Under the pieces are notes generated by a model, which had not been told where the DNA came from, made no database searches, and saw nothing but the letters and a program-made list of their open reading frames with translations. From Thalassospira sp. TSL5-1 (lineage in GTDB: Bacteria > Pseudomonadota > Alphaproteobacteria > Rhodospirillales > Thalassospiraceae), in contig NZ_KV880637.1 of the NCBI RefSeq assembly GCF_001907695.1, positions 1,240,001-1,304,000 of the forward strand: a DNA stretch of 64,000 nt, written 5' to 3'. Both the position numbers and the translations under genes were made by a program. Position 1 is the first letter of the stretch; each line of letters begins with the position of its first letter. Of this stretch, positions 36,160 through 44,670 are shown piece by piece.

Positions 36160-36957
36160 TTATTCATGCCGCCATGTTGGATGGCGTTTTTCAACAAAGG
36201 CCCCAATTCCTTCATCGGCATCGCGGGTTTGCATATTGGTGGTCATGACGGATGAGGCATAATCATAGGCTGCTGCCAGCGGCATTTCGATTTGGCGATA
36301 AAAGGCTTCCTTGCCGATTTTAACCGTTGAACCCGATTTTTCGGCAATGCGCGCAGCAAGGTCGCGTGTTGCGCTTTCAAGCGTGTCTTCTGTGACAACA
36401 TCGGAAACCAGCCCCATCTGCCAGGCGTGTTCGGCGGAAATGGGGTCGCCAGTCAGTAACATGCGCATGGCGTGCTTGCGGGCAATATTGCGCGACAGGG
36501 CCACCATTGGCGTAGAGCAAAACAGGCCGATATTGACCCCGGGTGTGGCAAATTTTGCCGTTTCGCTGGCAACAGCCAGGTCGCAGCTTGCGACCAGTTG
36601 GCACCCTGCTGCTGTTGCCATGCCATGTATACGGGCAATAACGGGCTGGGGCAGGGTAACTATTCGCATCATTAATTCGCTGCATTGGGCAAACAGGGCA
36701 GCATGGGCGTCACAACTCGAAATACTTTTTAATTCTTTTAAGTCATGCCCGGCGCAAAAGACTGGCCCATTGGCCGCTAGGATCACTGCGCGAATATTCG
36801 GCGACTCCGCAATGTCATTTAATTCAAAAATAAGCGCCGACATCATCTTTGAGGATAGGGCATTTCTTTGTCGAGGTTGATTCAGAGTTAGTATGGATAC
36901 TGCGCCACTATCCTCACGGACGATGTATTTTTCGGTATTTTCATCTTTTTGGATCAT
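36160..36957 (-). CDS. Enoyl-CoA hydratase/isomerase homologue lacking catalytic glutamates
   Basis: The 265-residue crotonase-fold protein has the CoA/oxyanion loop GPVFCAGHDLKEL (64-76) and the second oxyanion region HGMATAAGCQLVASCDL. At the two positions where hydratases carry catalytic Glu it has Gln120 (GCQLV instead of GCEL) and Gly140 (TPGV instead of PEI). It resembles the ECHDC3-like branch, and may catalyse a different acyl-CoA reaction or none. The gene stands alone; the start at 36957 has the site GGAGG upstream. Confidence 0.9.
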   Translation of the reverse strand: MIQKDENTEKYIVREDSGAVSILTLNQPRQRNALSSKMMSALIFELNDIAESPNIRAVILAANGPVFCAGHDLKELKSISSCDAHAALFAQCSELMMRIVTLPQPVIARIHGMATAAGCQLVASCDLAVASETAKFATPGVNIGLFCSTPMVALSRNIARKHAMRMLLTGDPISAEHAWQMGLVSDVVTEDTLESATRDLAARIAEKSGSTVKIGKEAFYRQIEMPLAAAYDYASSVMTTNMQTRDADEGIGAFVEKRHPTWRHE

Positions 36958-37118
36958 TTTTTCCTCCCGAATGCAAATTTTACTGCAAGTTCTTATACGA
37001 ATGTCATAACATGGAAATCATGGTTGCCGTTACCACTTCGGTCAGACTGTCGTGACAAAACAACTTGTCCGCCAGTTTGTCTGAACATGCTAACTGCTGC
37101 TGGCATCAGGTGTACGAC

Positions 37119-37988
37119 ATGGAACAGCGCGATCAACCCGAGCGGGGGCCGCAGGATGTGGCGCCGTCGGCATATGTTTCCAACCGCCGGATACAAGAAG
37201 CGCGCCGGGTGATATCCCCTGCCAGACGCTCTTCCATGAACCGCTATGACCGCCCTGAAGTGATTGAAGAAGAACTTGAAACCAAAAAGGCCGCCGCGAT
37301 CGAGCGTTTGGCGGCCAAGGGCATTAATGTTACCCGGATTGGCCCGGAGCCCACGCCGAAGGCAGCACCGAACCCGGATCAATATGTCTGGGAAATGGAT
37401 GCGCCGCAATCTGCCCAGGGCCGTGAGGAAACGGCAGGCGGAGCAGGTCGTGACGTGGGAAATAGTGCCTTTGAATGGAAAACGGACGATGCGGCACGTC
37501 CGCGTCCAGCCACGGACATATCGACAAATACCGTTCCGGGGGCTGATGGGCTTGTAGGCACGGGTGAGAAACCCGATATGGCGACACAGATACAGACGGA
37601 GCATGTGAAAACCGATGATTTATTGTCGCGATTTACCCAGGAGCCAAAAGCTGCCTTGTCTGCATTTGATGCTAACCCGGATTTGACGAATATGCCAATT
37701 GAACAGCATGGATTGCGCTTACCCGACAGACAACCGGGTACGCCGCGCCCCCCCAAAAGAGAGCCTGGTGCGCCCGTGGACCTTGTCCAGACGGGGCGGC
37801 GGCGGGCAACCCCGGAAAGTTATGCTGCGCTTGAAGGCTTGGCTGCCCAGGCACAGAAAAAGGCAGAACCGCCCAAGCGCAAAGGGGTGGAGTTTTGGGC
37901 ACCCCGGATCGGTGCCTATATGATTGCGGCGGTTGCGGTTGGCTATGTTTTGGTGCTGACCTCGATCGAGCTTTATTCACTGTTTTGA
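37119..37988 (+). CDS. Unknown protein with C-terminal membrane anchor
   Basis: I do not recognise this 289-residue protein. Most is hydrophilic and rich in Pro, Glu, Arg and Gln, so probably disordered, with one short charged helix (PEVIEEELETKKAAAIERLAAKGI, about 47-70). One hydrophobic segment at the end (about 263-286, IGAYMIAAVAVGYVLVLTSIEL) suggests a tail-anchored inner-membrane protein with a cytoplasmic body. The frame is open from 37065 (TTG), but ATG 37119 is more natural. Confidence 0.65.
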   Translation: MEQRDQPERGPQDVAPSAYVSNRRIQEARRVISPARRSSMNRYDRPEVIEEELETKKAAAIERLAAKGINVTRIGPEPTPKAAPNPDQYVWEMDAPQSAQGREETAGGAGRDVGNSAFEWKTDDAARPRPATDISTNTVPGADGLVGTGEKPDMATQIQTEHVKTDDLLSRFTQEPKAALSAFDANPDLTNMPIEQHGLRLPDRQPGTPRPPKREPGAPVDLVQTGRRRATPESYAALEGLAAQAQKKAEPPKRKGVEFWAPRIGAYMIAAVAVGYVLVLTSIELYSLF

Positions 37989-38026
37989 TCTGTCCTGTCA
38001 TGTTGGCAAGGCGCATCATTTTGAAT

Positions 38027-38061
38027 GGCGGTACTTTTTAAGGTATCGCCGTTTGTGTTTT
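38027..38061 (+). terminator. Probable terminator after the tail-anchored gene
   Basis: GGCGGTACTT pairs with AAGGTATCGCC (two wobble pairs), followed by GTTTGTGTTTTT. Confidence 0.6.
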
Positions 38062-38179
38062 TGGGGGCAACGACGGTGCCACCTGAAATTCCTGCATGAC
38101 CTTGCTGTGTTCTTACGTTAACGTAAACGTTAATAATAAAATGACGTGATGTCAGGATTCAGCAGGGAGAAACGTGATC

Positions 38180-38623
38180 ATGGATCGTGGAAGTGCAGGC
38201 GGTATCAGCATGCGGGACTTTGATCGCATTATGGCCGAAAAGGTGCCCTTTGTTGGCGATATGGGGGTTGTTACGGAAAGTCTTGCCAACGGCGTTGCGC
38301 GGTTGAGGTTGCCGTTTAACCCGCGTTACATTCGCCCTGGCAACGTGGTTTGCGGACCAGCCATTTTCGCCCTGGCTGATATTGCGCTGTATGCGGTTGC
38401 CTGGATGGTGGCGCCGGTTGCCGATCATGCAGTTACAAGTGAGATCACGGTGCATTTTCTATCCGGCGCAAAGCCGGGTGATCTGATTGCGGAAGCCAGT
38501 ATTTTAAAGGCTGGAAAGCGGCTGCTTGTTGCGCAGTGCGACATTCGATCCGCTGTGGATGATGCCCTGTGTGCCCATGTTATTGGGACCTATGCGATGC
38601 CGCCGGCGGGCACAGCAGGATAA
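38180..38623 (+). CDS. PaaI-type hotdog thioesterase
   Basis: The 147-residue protein has the hotdog pattern of the PaaI/YbgC-like group: the G-N-V-V-C-G-P-A-I-F-A-L-A-D segment near residues 54-67, carrying the catalytic-type Asp, then AVTSEITVHFLSGAKPGDLI. It likely hydrolyses an acyl-CoA. ATG 38180 follows AGGGAG by ten bases; a GTG at 38174 is possible. It is probably a single gene. Confidence 0.88.
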   Translation: MDRGSAGGISMRDFDRIMAEKVPFVGDMGVVTESLANGVARLRLPFNPRYIRPGNVVCGPAIFALADIALYAVAWMVAPVADHAVTSEITVHFLSGAKPGDLIAEASILKAGKRLLVAQCDIRSAVDDALCAHVIGTYAMPPAGTAG

Positions 38624-38694
38624 AAAAGCTTGCGATTGTGTGGTAAAATAATACCAAAAGATATAAGTTGTTGTTTTATAACGAATTATTCCTG

Positions 38695-38722
38695 TTGCTT
38701 TCCCGGTAAAAATTGGCATACT
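38695..38722 (+). promoter_or_regulatory. Possible promoter of rplM-rpsI
   Basis: TTGCTT (38695-38700) and CATACT (38717-38722) stand 16 bases apart, 61 bases upstream of rplM. A GAGGG/CCCTC stem in the leader follows. Suggested by motif only. Confidence 0.4.
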
Positions 38723-38782
38723 GCGCCCACTTTCAGCGAGGGGCGATTCCCTCCGTGAAAACCAGTTTCAGGTAAAGAATTT

Positions 38783-39250
38783 ATGAAAACCTTCACTGCG
38801 ACACCGAGCGACATTGAGCGCAAATGGTTCGTGATCGACGCTGAAGACGTCGTTCTCGGTCGTTTGGCTGCAATCGTTGCCAATCGTCTTCGGGGCAAGC
38901 ACAAAGCCATGTTTACCCCGCACATGGATTGTGGCGATCACATTGTTATCGTCAATGCCGAAAAAGTAAAACTGACCGGCCGTAAACTGACCGACAAGAA
39001 GTTTTACTGGCACACCGGTTATCCGGGCGGTATTAAAGAACGCACCATGGACAAGCTCCTGGGCGGCGAACATCCGGAACGCGTGATCATCAAAGCTGTT
39101 GAGCGTATGATGAGCCGCGGCCCGCTGCGCAGCCAGGTTATGACCAAGTTGCACGTTTATGCCGGTACCGATCATCCGCATGAAGCGCAGCAGCCGGAAG
39201 TGCTGGATGTAACGGCACTGAACGAAAAGAATAAGCGGAGCGCGAAATAA
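38783..39250 (+). CDS. rplM: 50S ribosomal protein L13
   Basis: The 155-residue protein matches L13 over its length: the start [28 protein letters not shown] in outline and [29 protein letters not shown]. It binds 23S rRNA early in 50S assembly. Its stop shares one base with the ATG of rpsI, the usual rplM-rpsI arrangement. Codon use is strongly biased. Confidence 0.98.
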   Translation: MKTFTATPSDIERKWFVIDAEDVVLGRLAAIVANRLRGKHKAMFTPHMDCGDHIVIVNAEKVKLTGRKLTDKKFYWHTGYPGGIKERTMDKLLGGEHPERVIIKAVERMMSRGPLRSQVMTKLHVYAGTDHPHEAQQPEVLDVTALNEKNKRSAK

Positions 39251-39735
39251 TGGCCGACACCAAAACTCTTGAAGATCTCAAGGATCTGGCGCCGGCTGGA
39301 CAGGCCGCTGCTTCTGAAAGCACCCTGCCGGAACCGAAGATCGACGAACTGGGCCGTGCCTATGCAACCGGCCGTCGTAAAAACGCCATTGCCCGTGTCT
39401 GGATCAAACGCGGTTCGGGCAAGATCACCGTTAACGGTCGCGAATTCGAAAACTATTTCGGTCGCCCGGTTCTGCGCATGCTGATCAACCAGCCGTTCGG
39501 TGCTGCTGCCCGTAACGACCAGTACGACGTGTTCTGTACTGTTGTTGGTGGTGGTCTTTCCGGTCAGGCCGGTGCCGTTCGTCATGGTATTTCCCGTGCC
39601 TTGATCAATTTCGAGCCGGAACTGCGCAAAGTCCTCAAAGCTGGTGGGTTCCTCACCCGTGACTCGCGTGCAGTTGAACGTAAGAAATACGGTAAAGCCA
39701 AAGCCCGCCGTAGCTTCCAGTTCTCGAAGCGCTAA
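39250..39735 (+). CDS. rpsI: 30S ribosomal protein S9
   Basis: S9 of 161 residues; the conserved part starts at about 37 with [20 protein letters not shown] and ends with the basic [10 protein letters not shown], whose last residues contact the P-site tRNA. About 35 acidic/Ala-rich residues precede the core, as in many alphaproteobacterial S9 proteins. It is translationally coupled to rplM and followed by a strong terminator. Confidence 0.98.
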   Translation: MADTKTLEDLKDLAPAGQAAASESTLPEPKIDELGRAYATGRRKNAIARVWIKRGSGKITVNGREFENYFGRPVLRMLINQPFGAAARNDQYDVFCTVVGGGLSGQAGAVRHGISRALINFEPELRKVLKAGGFLTRDSRAVERKKYGKAKARRSFQFSKR

Positions 39736-39762
39736 CCGGCAGCTATACGCAATCGCGATTTC

Positions 39763-39793
39763 AAAAGCCCGCTGGTTCGCCAGCGGGCTTTTT
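39763..39793 (+). terminator. Terminator of rplM-rpsI
   Basis: A perfect 13-bp stem AAAAGCCCGCTGG/CCAGCGGGCTTTT closes on a TTCG tetraloop. Confidence 0.95.
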
Positions 39794-39841
39794 CTATTTG
39801 GGCCTATATATTTTCATCCACGCAAACATGCGGAGACCACA

Positions 39842-40750
39842 ATGCAATACAGACTATTACAACAACAGGACCTGCCAGCACTTGAGGGTTTTTTGTCGGC
39901 CCATACCAGCAGCACAATGTTTTTGCGCAGTAATTTGCGTGCTGCTGGTATGGGCCGACGCAACAATAATCGTTTGTCCGCCGATTATTATGGTGCCGTT
40001 TCAGAAACTGGCGATATTTGCGCCGTCATCGCCCATATGCAGGCCGGAAACATTTTGGTTCAGGGGGGCGGGGATATGGTGCCGGATCATGCCCTGACCG
40101 AACTTGTTGCCTATTGTCGCAACCGGTTGACTGGGCGGATTGCCGGGGTTTTGGGGCCGTCAAAGGCGGCCAAAAAGCTCCATAACGCCTTTGACCTGCC
40201 ATCGGAAGCCTTTGCCGTTAATCATGATGAAACCCTCTATACACTGGCCCTGGATGCCGTAAAACCAGTGGTCCATCCGCTGGGGGACAGTTATCAGGTC
40301 GAGGATGCCGCCCGTATGGACCGGGCGACCTTGCTGCGCTGGATGCGGCAATACGAGATCGAGGCCCTGAATGCCGAGGAAAACCTGGCATTGGACGGCC
40401 GTGTGGCGTCGCGTGTGGTCAATGCCCTGGAGGAGCGTTGCTGGTGGGTTTTGTTTGTTGATGGCCAGCCGGTGGCACTTGCCGGATTTAATGCCCGTTT
40501 GCCTGAAGCCGTGCAGCTTGGCCCGGTCTGGACGCCGCCGGCTTATCGCAATATGGGCTATGCCCGGTTTTTGGTTGGGCGTTGCCTGCTGGCCGCCCGG
40601 GCGCGGGGCGTCAAACAGGCCGTTTTGTTTACCAATAACCCGGCGGCGCGCCGTGCTTACGAGGCATTGGGTTTTGCCGCCATTGGCACATATTGCCTGT
40701 CGCAATTGCGCCAGCCTGTTTCCATCGGCGACCAATGCGCCGGTGTTTGA
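39842..40750 (+). CDS. GNAT-family acetyltransferase with extended N-terminal region
   Basis: The 302-residue protein has a GNAT domain in its last 130 residues: strand plus acetyl-CoA loop LGPVWTPPAYRNMGYARFLVGRCL, then AVLFTNNPAARRAYEALGFAAIG. The first 170 residues look like a diverged second GNAT-like half. The acceptor is unknown. The ATG at 39842 is chosen although the frame is open upstream through rpsI. Confidence 0.85.
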   Translation: MQYRLLQQQDLPALEGFLSAHTSSTMFLRSNLRAAGMGRRNNNRLSADYYGAVSETGDICAVIAHMQAGNILVQGGGDMVPDHALTELVAYCRNRLTGRIAGVLGPSKAAKKLHNAFDLPSEAFAVNHDETLYTLALDAVKPVVHPLGDSYQVEDAARMDRATLLRWMRQYEIEALNAEENLALDGRVASRVVNALEERCWWVLFVDGQPVALAGFNARLPEAVQLGPVWTPPAYRNMGYARFLVGRCLLAARARGVKQAVLFTNNPAARRAYEALGFAAIGTYCLSQLRQPVSIGDQCAGV

Positions 40751-40820
40751 TCGGTTGTGATCGGGGAAGGTCGTGATGTCATGCCCTTGACAGGGTTATG
40801 TATTCATGGGGCCTTCCCGG

Positions 40821-41075
40821 TCAGTTGCTGTTTTGCATGACCTTTAAAATGAGGGGCTGCAAACATTTCAGGACAATATTGGCCCCGATCACAAAGATGA
40901 AACAGTAAACCATAAAACCCTGCGAGACCACCTGCAGGGCGGCATAGGCGATCAGGACCCCAAACAGTAAAAATGCCGATATGCCCAAGACAATCATGAT
41001 CATGTCGCTGACATATTGTTTCTGGGCGTCCGTGCTCATGTCGTTAAATTTGGGGCGAACCGGCTTTTTGCTCAT
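40821..41075 (-). CDS. Small two-segment membrane protein
   Basis: The 84-residue protein has a basic, polar start (MSKKPVRPKFNDMSTDAQKQY) and two hydrophobic segments (about 25-47 and 52-76). I recognise no family. The frame is open to 41285, but this start matches the membrane protein only. It lies downstream of the eptA-like gene on the same strand, behind a hairpin. Confidence 0.6.
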   Translation of the reverse strand: MSKKPVRPKFNDMSTDAQKQYVSDMIMIVLGISAFLLFGVLIAYAALQVVSQGFMVYCFIFVIGANIVLKCLQPLILKVMQNSN

Positions 41076-41166
41076 GGATGTGTCCCGTTTTTGTCTCGCC
41101 TTTTGAAAACTGTTTTCAGCACTACTGGTAAAATCAGGCAGCTTTAAGAAGTTCTTGAACGCACAA

Positions 41167-41200
41167 GGCCGGTTCACCGCGAGCGTGAGGTGAACCGGCC
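41167..41200. terminator. Hairpin between eptA-like gene and small membrane protein gene
   Basis: GGCCGGTTCACC (41167-41178) pairs perfectly with GGTGAACCGGCC (41189-41200) around a ten-base loop. The T-run is weak on both strands. Confidence 0.6.
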
Positions 41201-41226
41201 CTGCTTTTGCCAGGTTATGGGGGAGT

Positions 41227-42930
41227 TTACTGCATAACCGGCAGCGTTGAGCTATTGGCAGCGGTACGGGTACTCGGCGTTTCACATTTCGCCAGTATAT
41301 CCTGGTTGCTTTGATACAGGCTGGTTGAAATATTCAGCAATCCCAGCACCGTTGAAAACAGATTATCCTGTGAATAGGTGTCATCCCTGGCGGTTTTGCT
41401 GACACAGGCCGGATTGATATTTTTGCTTTCTTCCGTCTGTTTTGCCATCCACATGAACATGGGCACATGAGTTTGCTGTGAGGGGGCAAACATATAGGGC
41501 GCGCCGTGCAGATAAAGGCCGTTTTCCCCCAAAGATTCACCGTGATCCGAAATGTAAAGCAGGGATGGATTGTAATCGTCAGACAGGGTTTGCAGTTTGG
41601 CAATCAGTTGCGAGACGACATAATCGGTATAACGCAGGGAATTGTCGTAACTGTTGACCAGTTCCTGATGGCTGCAATTTTCAATGTCACTGCGCGGACA
41701 ATCCGGGGTGAAGGTGCGGAAATCCTGCGGATATCGTTGGTAATAGGTTGGGCCGTGACTGCCGATTATGTGAAAGATCATTAGCTTGTCGCCCGGTTTC
41801 ATTTTTGCCATTTCCGGGTCGATGTCCTGCAACATGGCGGCATCCAGGCAGGTGTGCCCATTGCACAGGTCAGGATACATGTCTGATGACAGCTCGATAT
41901 TGGGGATACGGTCACACACCCCCTTACAGCCGCCGTCATTTTCCTTCCAGAACACCGAAACCCCGGTTTTCGCGACAATATCAAGCAGGTTTTCGCGTTT
42001 GGAGGCATAGGTGCCGTCAAAATTGGCCCGTGTCATGTCGGAAAACATGCAGGGCACGGAAATGGCCGTTGCGGTACCGCACGAACTGACATGCTCGAAA
42101 CTGACCAGTCCGGGAATGTTGCGGGTAAAGGGCGACGTATCGCGCTTGTAACCATCCAGTTCGACATTCTCCGCACGGGCCGTTTCGCCAATGACGAGAA
42201 ACACCAGGTTTGGCTTGCCGGAGGCCGGGTGATGTTTGGCATCTTCGCCAATGGTCTGGAACGGGATGAAATGTGCCCTGTATTGCATTTTACCGTATTG
42301 GAGACCGGCAACAACATAGTTGAACGGCATGGCTTCCTTGCCCAGGATTTTGTTGTTGCGGCCAATGGATGCGTAATTTTTATAATATCCCGCGCCCAAA
42401 AGCCCGGTACAGGCAAGGACCAGGGTAAGGATAACCAAGCGTTGGCCCAGACCGACAAAAACGGATTTGGGGTATTTGATCGGCATCGCAATCAGGATGG
42501 CGGCAGGTAAAATGCCGGTTGTCACCACCCAGAAAACCGAATTGCCACTGACATAGGAAAGGGCTTCGGCCGGGTAGGTATCGGCGAAATTGGTAAACAT
42601 CGTCTTGTCAAAGACAATGCCGTAATGCTGCATGGCATAATTGACAACAGCAGCGGTCACGATAAAGAAAACCATCGCCGGTTTGAAAATATATTTGAAG
42701 CTGAAGGGCACAAAAACCAGGGTGAGTGCCAATATCACCACCAGCGGGGCGGTTGCGGCAAACAGCGGATCATAATCCTGCATTTGCGACAGGATCGCGT
42801 AAAAATGGCGCAATAATCCCCAGTTAAAAGTGACTGTAAAATACAGCACGACCAACATGAGTGCGATGCGATAATCAAGGGCAGGAAGGCGGAAATTTTT
42901 GCGCCAGTCTGAAAAATTCATCGGGAACAT
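41227..42930 (-). CDS. eptA: Lipid A phosphoethanolamine transferase (EptA type)
   Basis: The 567-residue protein has five N-terminal membrane segments (about 22-190) and a periplasmic sulfatase-fold domain. Catalytic motifs are all present: GETARAEN (metal-binding Glu), SCGTATAISVPCMFS with the nucleophile Thr, and SDHGESLGENG with the metal Asp-His pair; several cysteine pairs are typical of EptA/MCR-like enzymes. It transfers phosphoethanolamine to lipid A, which lowers binding of cationic peptides. The divergent two-component genes nearby may control it. Two ATGs (42930, 42921) could serve as start. Confidence 0.92.
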   Translation of the reverse strand: MFPMNFSDWRKNFRLPALDYRIALMLVVLYFTVTFNWGLLRHFYAILSQMQDYDPLFAATAPLVVILALTLVFVPFSFKYIFKPAMVFFIVTAAVVNYAMQHYGIVFDKTMFTNFADTYPAEALSYVSGNSVFWVVTTGILPAAILIAMPIKYPKSVFVGLGQRLVILTLVLACTGLLGAGYYKNYASIGRNNKILGKEAMPFNYVVAGLQYGKMQYRAHFIPFQTIGEDAKHHPASGKPNLVFLVIGETARAENVELDGYKRDTSPFTRNIPGLVSFEHVSSCGTATAISVPCMFSDMTRANFDGTYASKRENLLDIVAKTGVSVFWKENDGGCKGVCDRIPNIELSSDMYPDLCNGHTCLDAAMLQDIDPEMAKMKPGDKLMIFHIIGSHGPTYYQRYPQDFRTFTPDCPRSDIENCSHQELVNSYDNSLRYTDYVVSQLIAKLQTLSDDYNPSLLYISDHGESLGENGLYLHGAPYMFAPSQQTHVPMFMWMAKQTEESKNINPACVSKTARDDTYSQDNLFSTVLGLLNISTSLYQSNQDILAKCETPSTRTAANSSTLPVMQ

Positions 42931-43039
42931 CCGTGGGCAGTCGCCCGTAAGCGGGCAGGGGGATTTTCAAAGAGTTCGGTTGTTGGTTTAGGTCGCTGGC
43001 AGCGCGGGGCTGAAACGTGCCCGTGTCACTACCGGGGTC

Positions 43040-43579
43040 TCAGCCGATATCGCCGGGTTCGGGCGGGCGTTTGCGTCCATTGATCATGGACCGGGCCAGG
43101 TTTTCGTGATGGCGCAAACTTGCTAGCAACACGCCGCCCACATGCAGGCCCACACAAACCATCAGGCTGTTTGCCAGAAATTCATGCACTTCCTTGATCC
43201 AGTGCCAGTCATGATAGGAGGGCGTGCTATAAAGCCAGCCAGTGGCCCCGGTTGCCGCCATCAGGCCCAGCAACAGTAAAATCATGGCCCCGCCAGCCGG
43301 ATTGTGGCCGACATAACGTTTTTCATGGCCCGTCACGATGGCACGCAAATAGGCCAGCACATCGCGGGGCGGGCGGACAAATTGCGTAAAACGGGCATAG
43401 CGCGGGCCGATCAGCCCCCAAAGCAGGCGAAAGACCACCAGGGCAAGGGCGACATAACCGGTTTTTTCATGCAGGGAATCCCAGTTTTCGGCTGATATCC
43501 AGGCAACAGCAAAGCAGGTGGCCAGGCTCCAGTGAAAAATTCGGACCAACGGGTCCCAAACCCGGATTGTTTCGTTCAT
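43040..43579 (-). CDS. Cytochrome b561-family protein
   Basis: The 179-residue inner-membrane protein starts with VWDPLVRIFHWSLATCFAVAW, the typical diagnostic start of prokaryotic b561/Ni-hydrogenase-type b cytochromes (haem His at about 16). Four hydrophobic segments follow, and later histidines in KEVHEFLANSLMVCVGLHVGGV. It carries electrons across the membrane, with an unknown partner. Its ATG lies one base after the PepSY stop, with a GAGGGG site, so the two are co-translated. Confidence 0.92.
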   Translation of the reverse strand: MNETIRVWDPLVRIFHWSLATCFAVAWISAENWDSLHEKTGYVALALVVFRLLWGLIGPRYARFTQFVRPPRDVLAYLRAIVTGHEKRYVGHNPAGGAMILLLLGLMAATGATGWLYSTPSYHDWHWIKEVHEFLANSLMVCVGLHVGGVLLASLRHHENLARSMINGRKRPPEPGDIG

Positions 43580-43580
43580 C

Positions 43581-43859
43581 TTACCCCTCCTGCACTTTGA
43601 CAGGTTCAAGGCTGCGCGGGTCAAAATAGGCTTCAACCCTTTTGCCCTGCGCATCGGTGGCATAAACCTCGTAGCAGCCCTCGTCGGTTTTTATGCGCAC
43701 GACCTGCCAGCCCTGACCCTCAAGCTTGTGCTGCAGGGTTTCGCGCGGTTGCCACTGATCCATCGGCGCCTTGCAGATATTTTCATCGGCCCGCGCCGAA
43801 GCTGTCAGAAGCATGCCGGTGACGAATGGTATCGCTGCGACCAAAATCCTGTTTTTCAT
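43581..43859 (-). CDS. PepSY-domain periplasmic protein
   Basis: The 92-residue protein has a signal peptide (about 1-24, ending ASARA) and one PepSY domain: LQHKLEGQGWQVVRIKTDEGCYEVYATDAQGKRVEAYFDP in outline. Such small PepSY proteins often accompany b-type cytochromes and two-component systems. Two cysteines (NICKAP, DEGCYE) may pair. It is the first gene of the operon with the cytochrome. Confidence 0.9.
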   Translation of the reverse strand: MKNRILVAAIPFVTGMLLTASARADENICKAPMDQWQPRETLQHKLEGQGWQVVRIKTDEGCYEVYATDAQGKRVEAYFDPRSLEPVKVQEG

Positions 43860-44007
43860 CGTGTATCGTTACCCGGAATGTGAAAAACTCGTGGATCGGG
43901 AAGGTGCCAACCTTTGCTGACAGCAGGCTGAACGTGCCGGTTAATCGTTCAGCAAATTGTCAGTTTCAAAGGTTAGAGACAGCGGGCACAAAGGATCGAG
44001 GTGGGGA

Positions 44008-44664
44008 ATGAGACTGCTGCTAATCGAAGACGAGCAAACACTGGGCAGCGCCCTGCGCGATCATCTGGTTTCCGAAGGCTATGCCGCAGACTGGGTTGAG
44101 AACCTTGAAGATGCCGAGCTTTCGATGAAATCAACCCGTTATGATGTGATTTTGCTCGACATCAACCTGCCCGATGGCAATGGCGTTGCCATGTTGCGCG
44201 CGCTGCGCCAGCGGGGCGATGCAACACCCTGCATTATTCTGACTGCACAGGACAAAATCTCGGATCGTATTGCCGGGCTCAATGCTGGCGCGGATGATTA
44301 TTTGGTCAAGCCGTTTGATCTGGGCGAAATGATTGCCCGGCTGGCCGCAGTGGCCCGGCGTTATAGCGGTAATCCCAACCCGTTATTGCACATTGGTGAT
44401 GTGGAAATTGACCTGGCCCGCAGGCTGGTTTTTGTTGCCGGTAAGCCGGTGGAACTGACCGGGCGGGAATGGGCGTTATTGGAGCAGTTTGCTCATAAGC
44501 CCGGCGCCACCCTGTCCAAGCGCCAGCTAGAAGATTCGCTTTATGAATTTGGTGCCGAGATTGAAAGCAATACAGTGGAAGTTTATATCAGCCGCCTGCG
44601 CAAGAAAATCGGCAGCGATCTGATCCGCACCCTGCGCGGTGTTGGTTATCGGCTGGAGGGGTAG
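44008..44664 (+). CDS. OmpR-family response regulator
   Basis: The 218-residue regulator has a receiver domain (Glu7/Asp8, phosphate site Asp51 in ILLDINLPDG, Lys101 in LVKPFDLGE) and a winged-helix DNA-binding domain (about 125-218) with VEVYISRLRKKIGSDLIRTLRGVGYRLEG in outline. It belongs to the QseB/PmrA-like group. ATG 44008 follows GAGGTGGGGA. It is divergent from the PepSY-cytochrome operon and next to the kinase gene, separated by six bases. Confidence 0.95.
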   Translation: MRLLLIEDEQTLGSALRDHLVSEGYAADWVENLEDAELSMKSTRYDVILLDINLPDGNGVAMLRALRQRGDATPCIILTAQDKISDRIAGLNAGADDYLVKPFDLGEMIARLAAVARRYSGNPNPLLHIGDVEIDLARRLVFVAGKPVELTGREWALLEQFAHKPGATLSKRQLEDSLYEFGAEIESNTVEVYISRLRKKIGSDLIRTLRGVGYRLEG

Positions 44665-44670
44665 GGGAGC

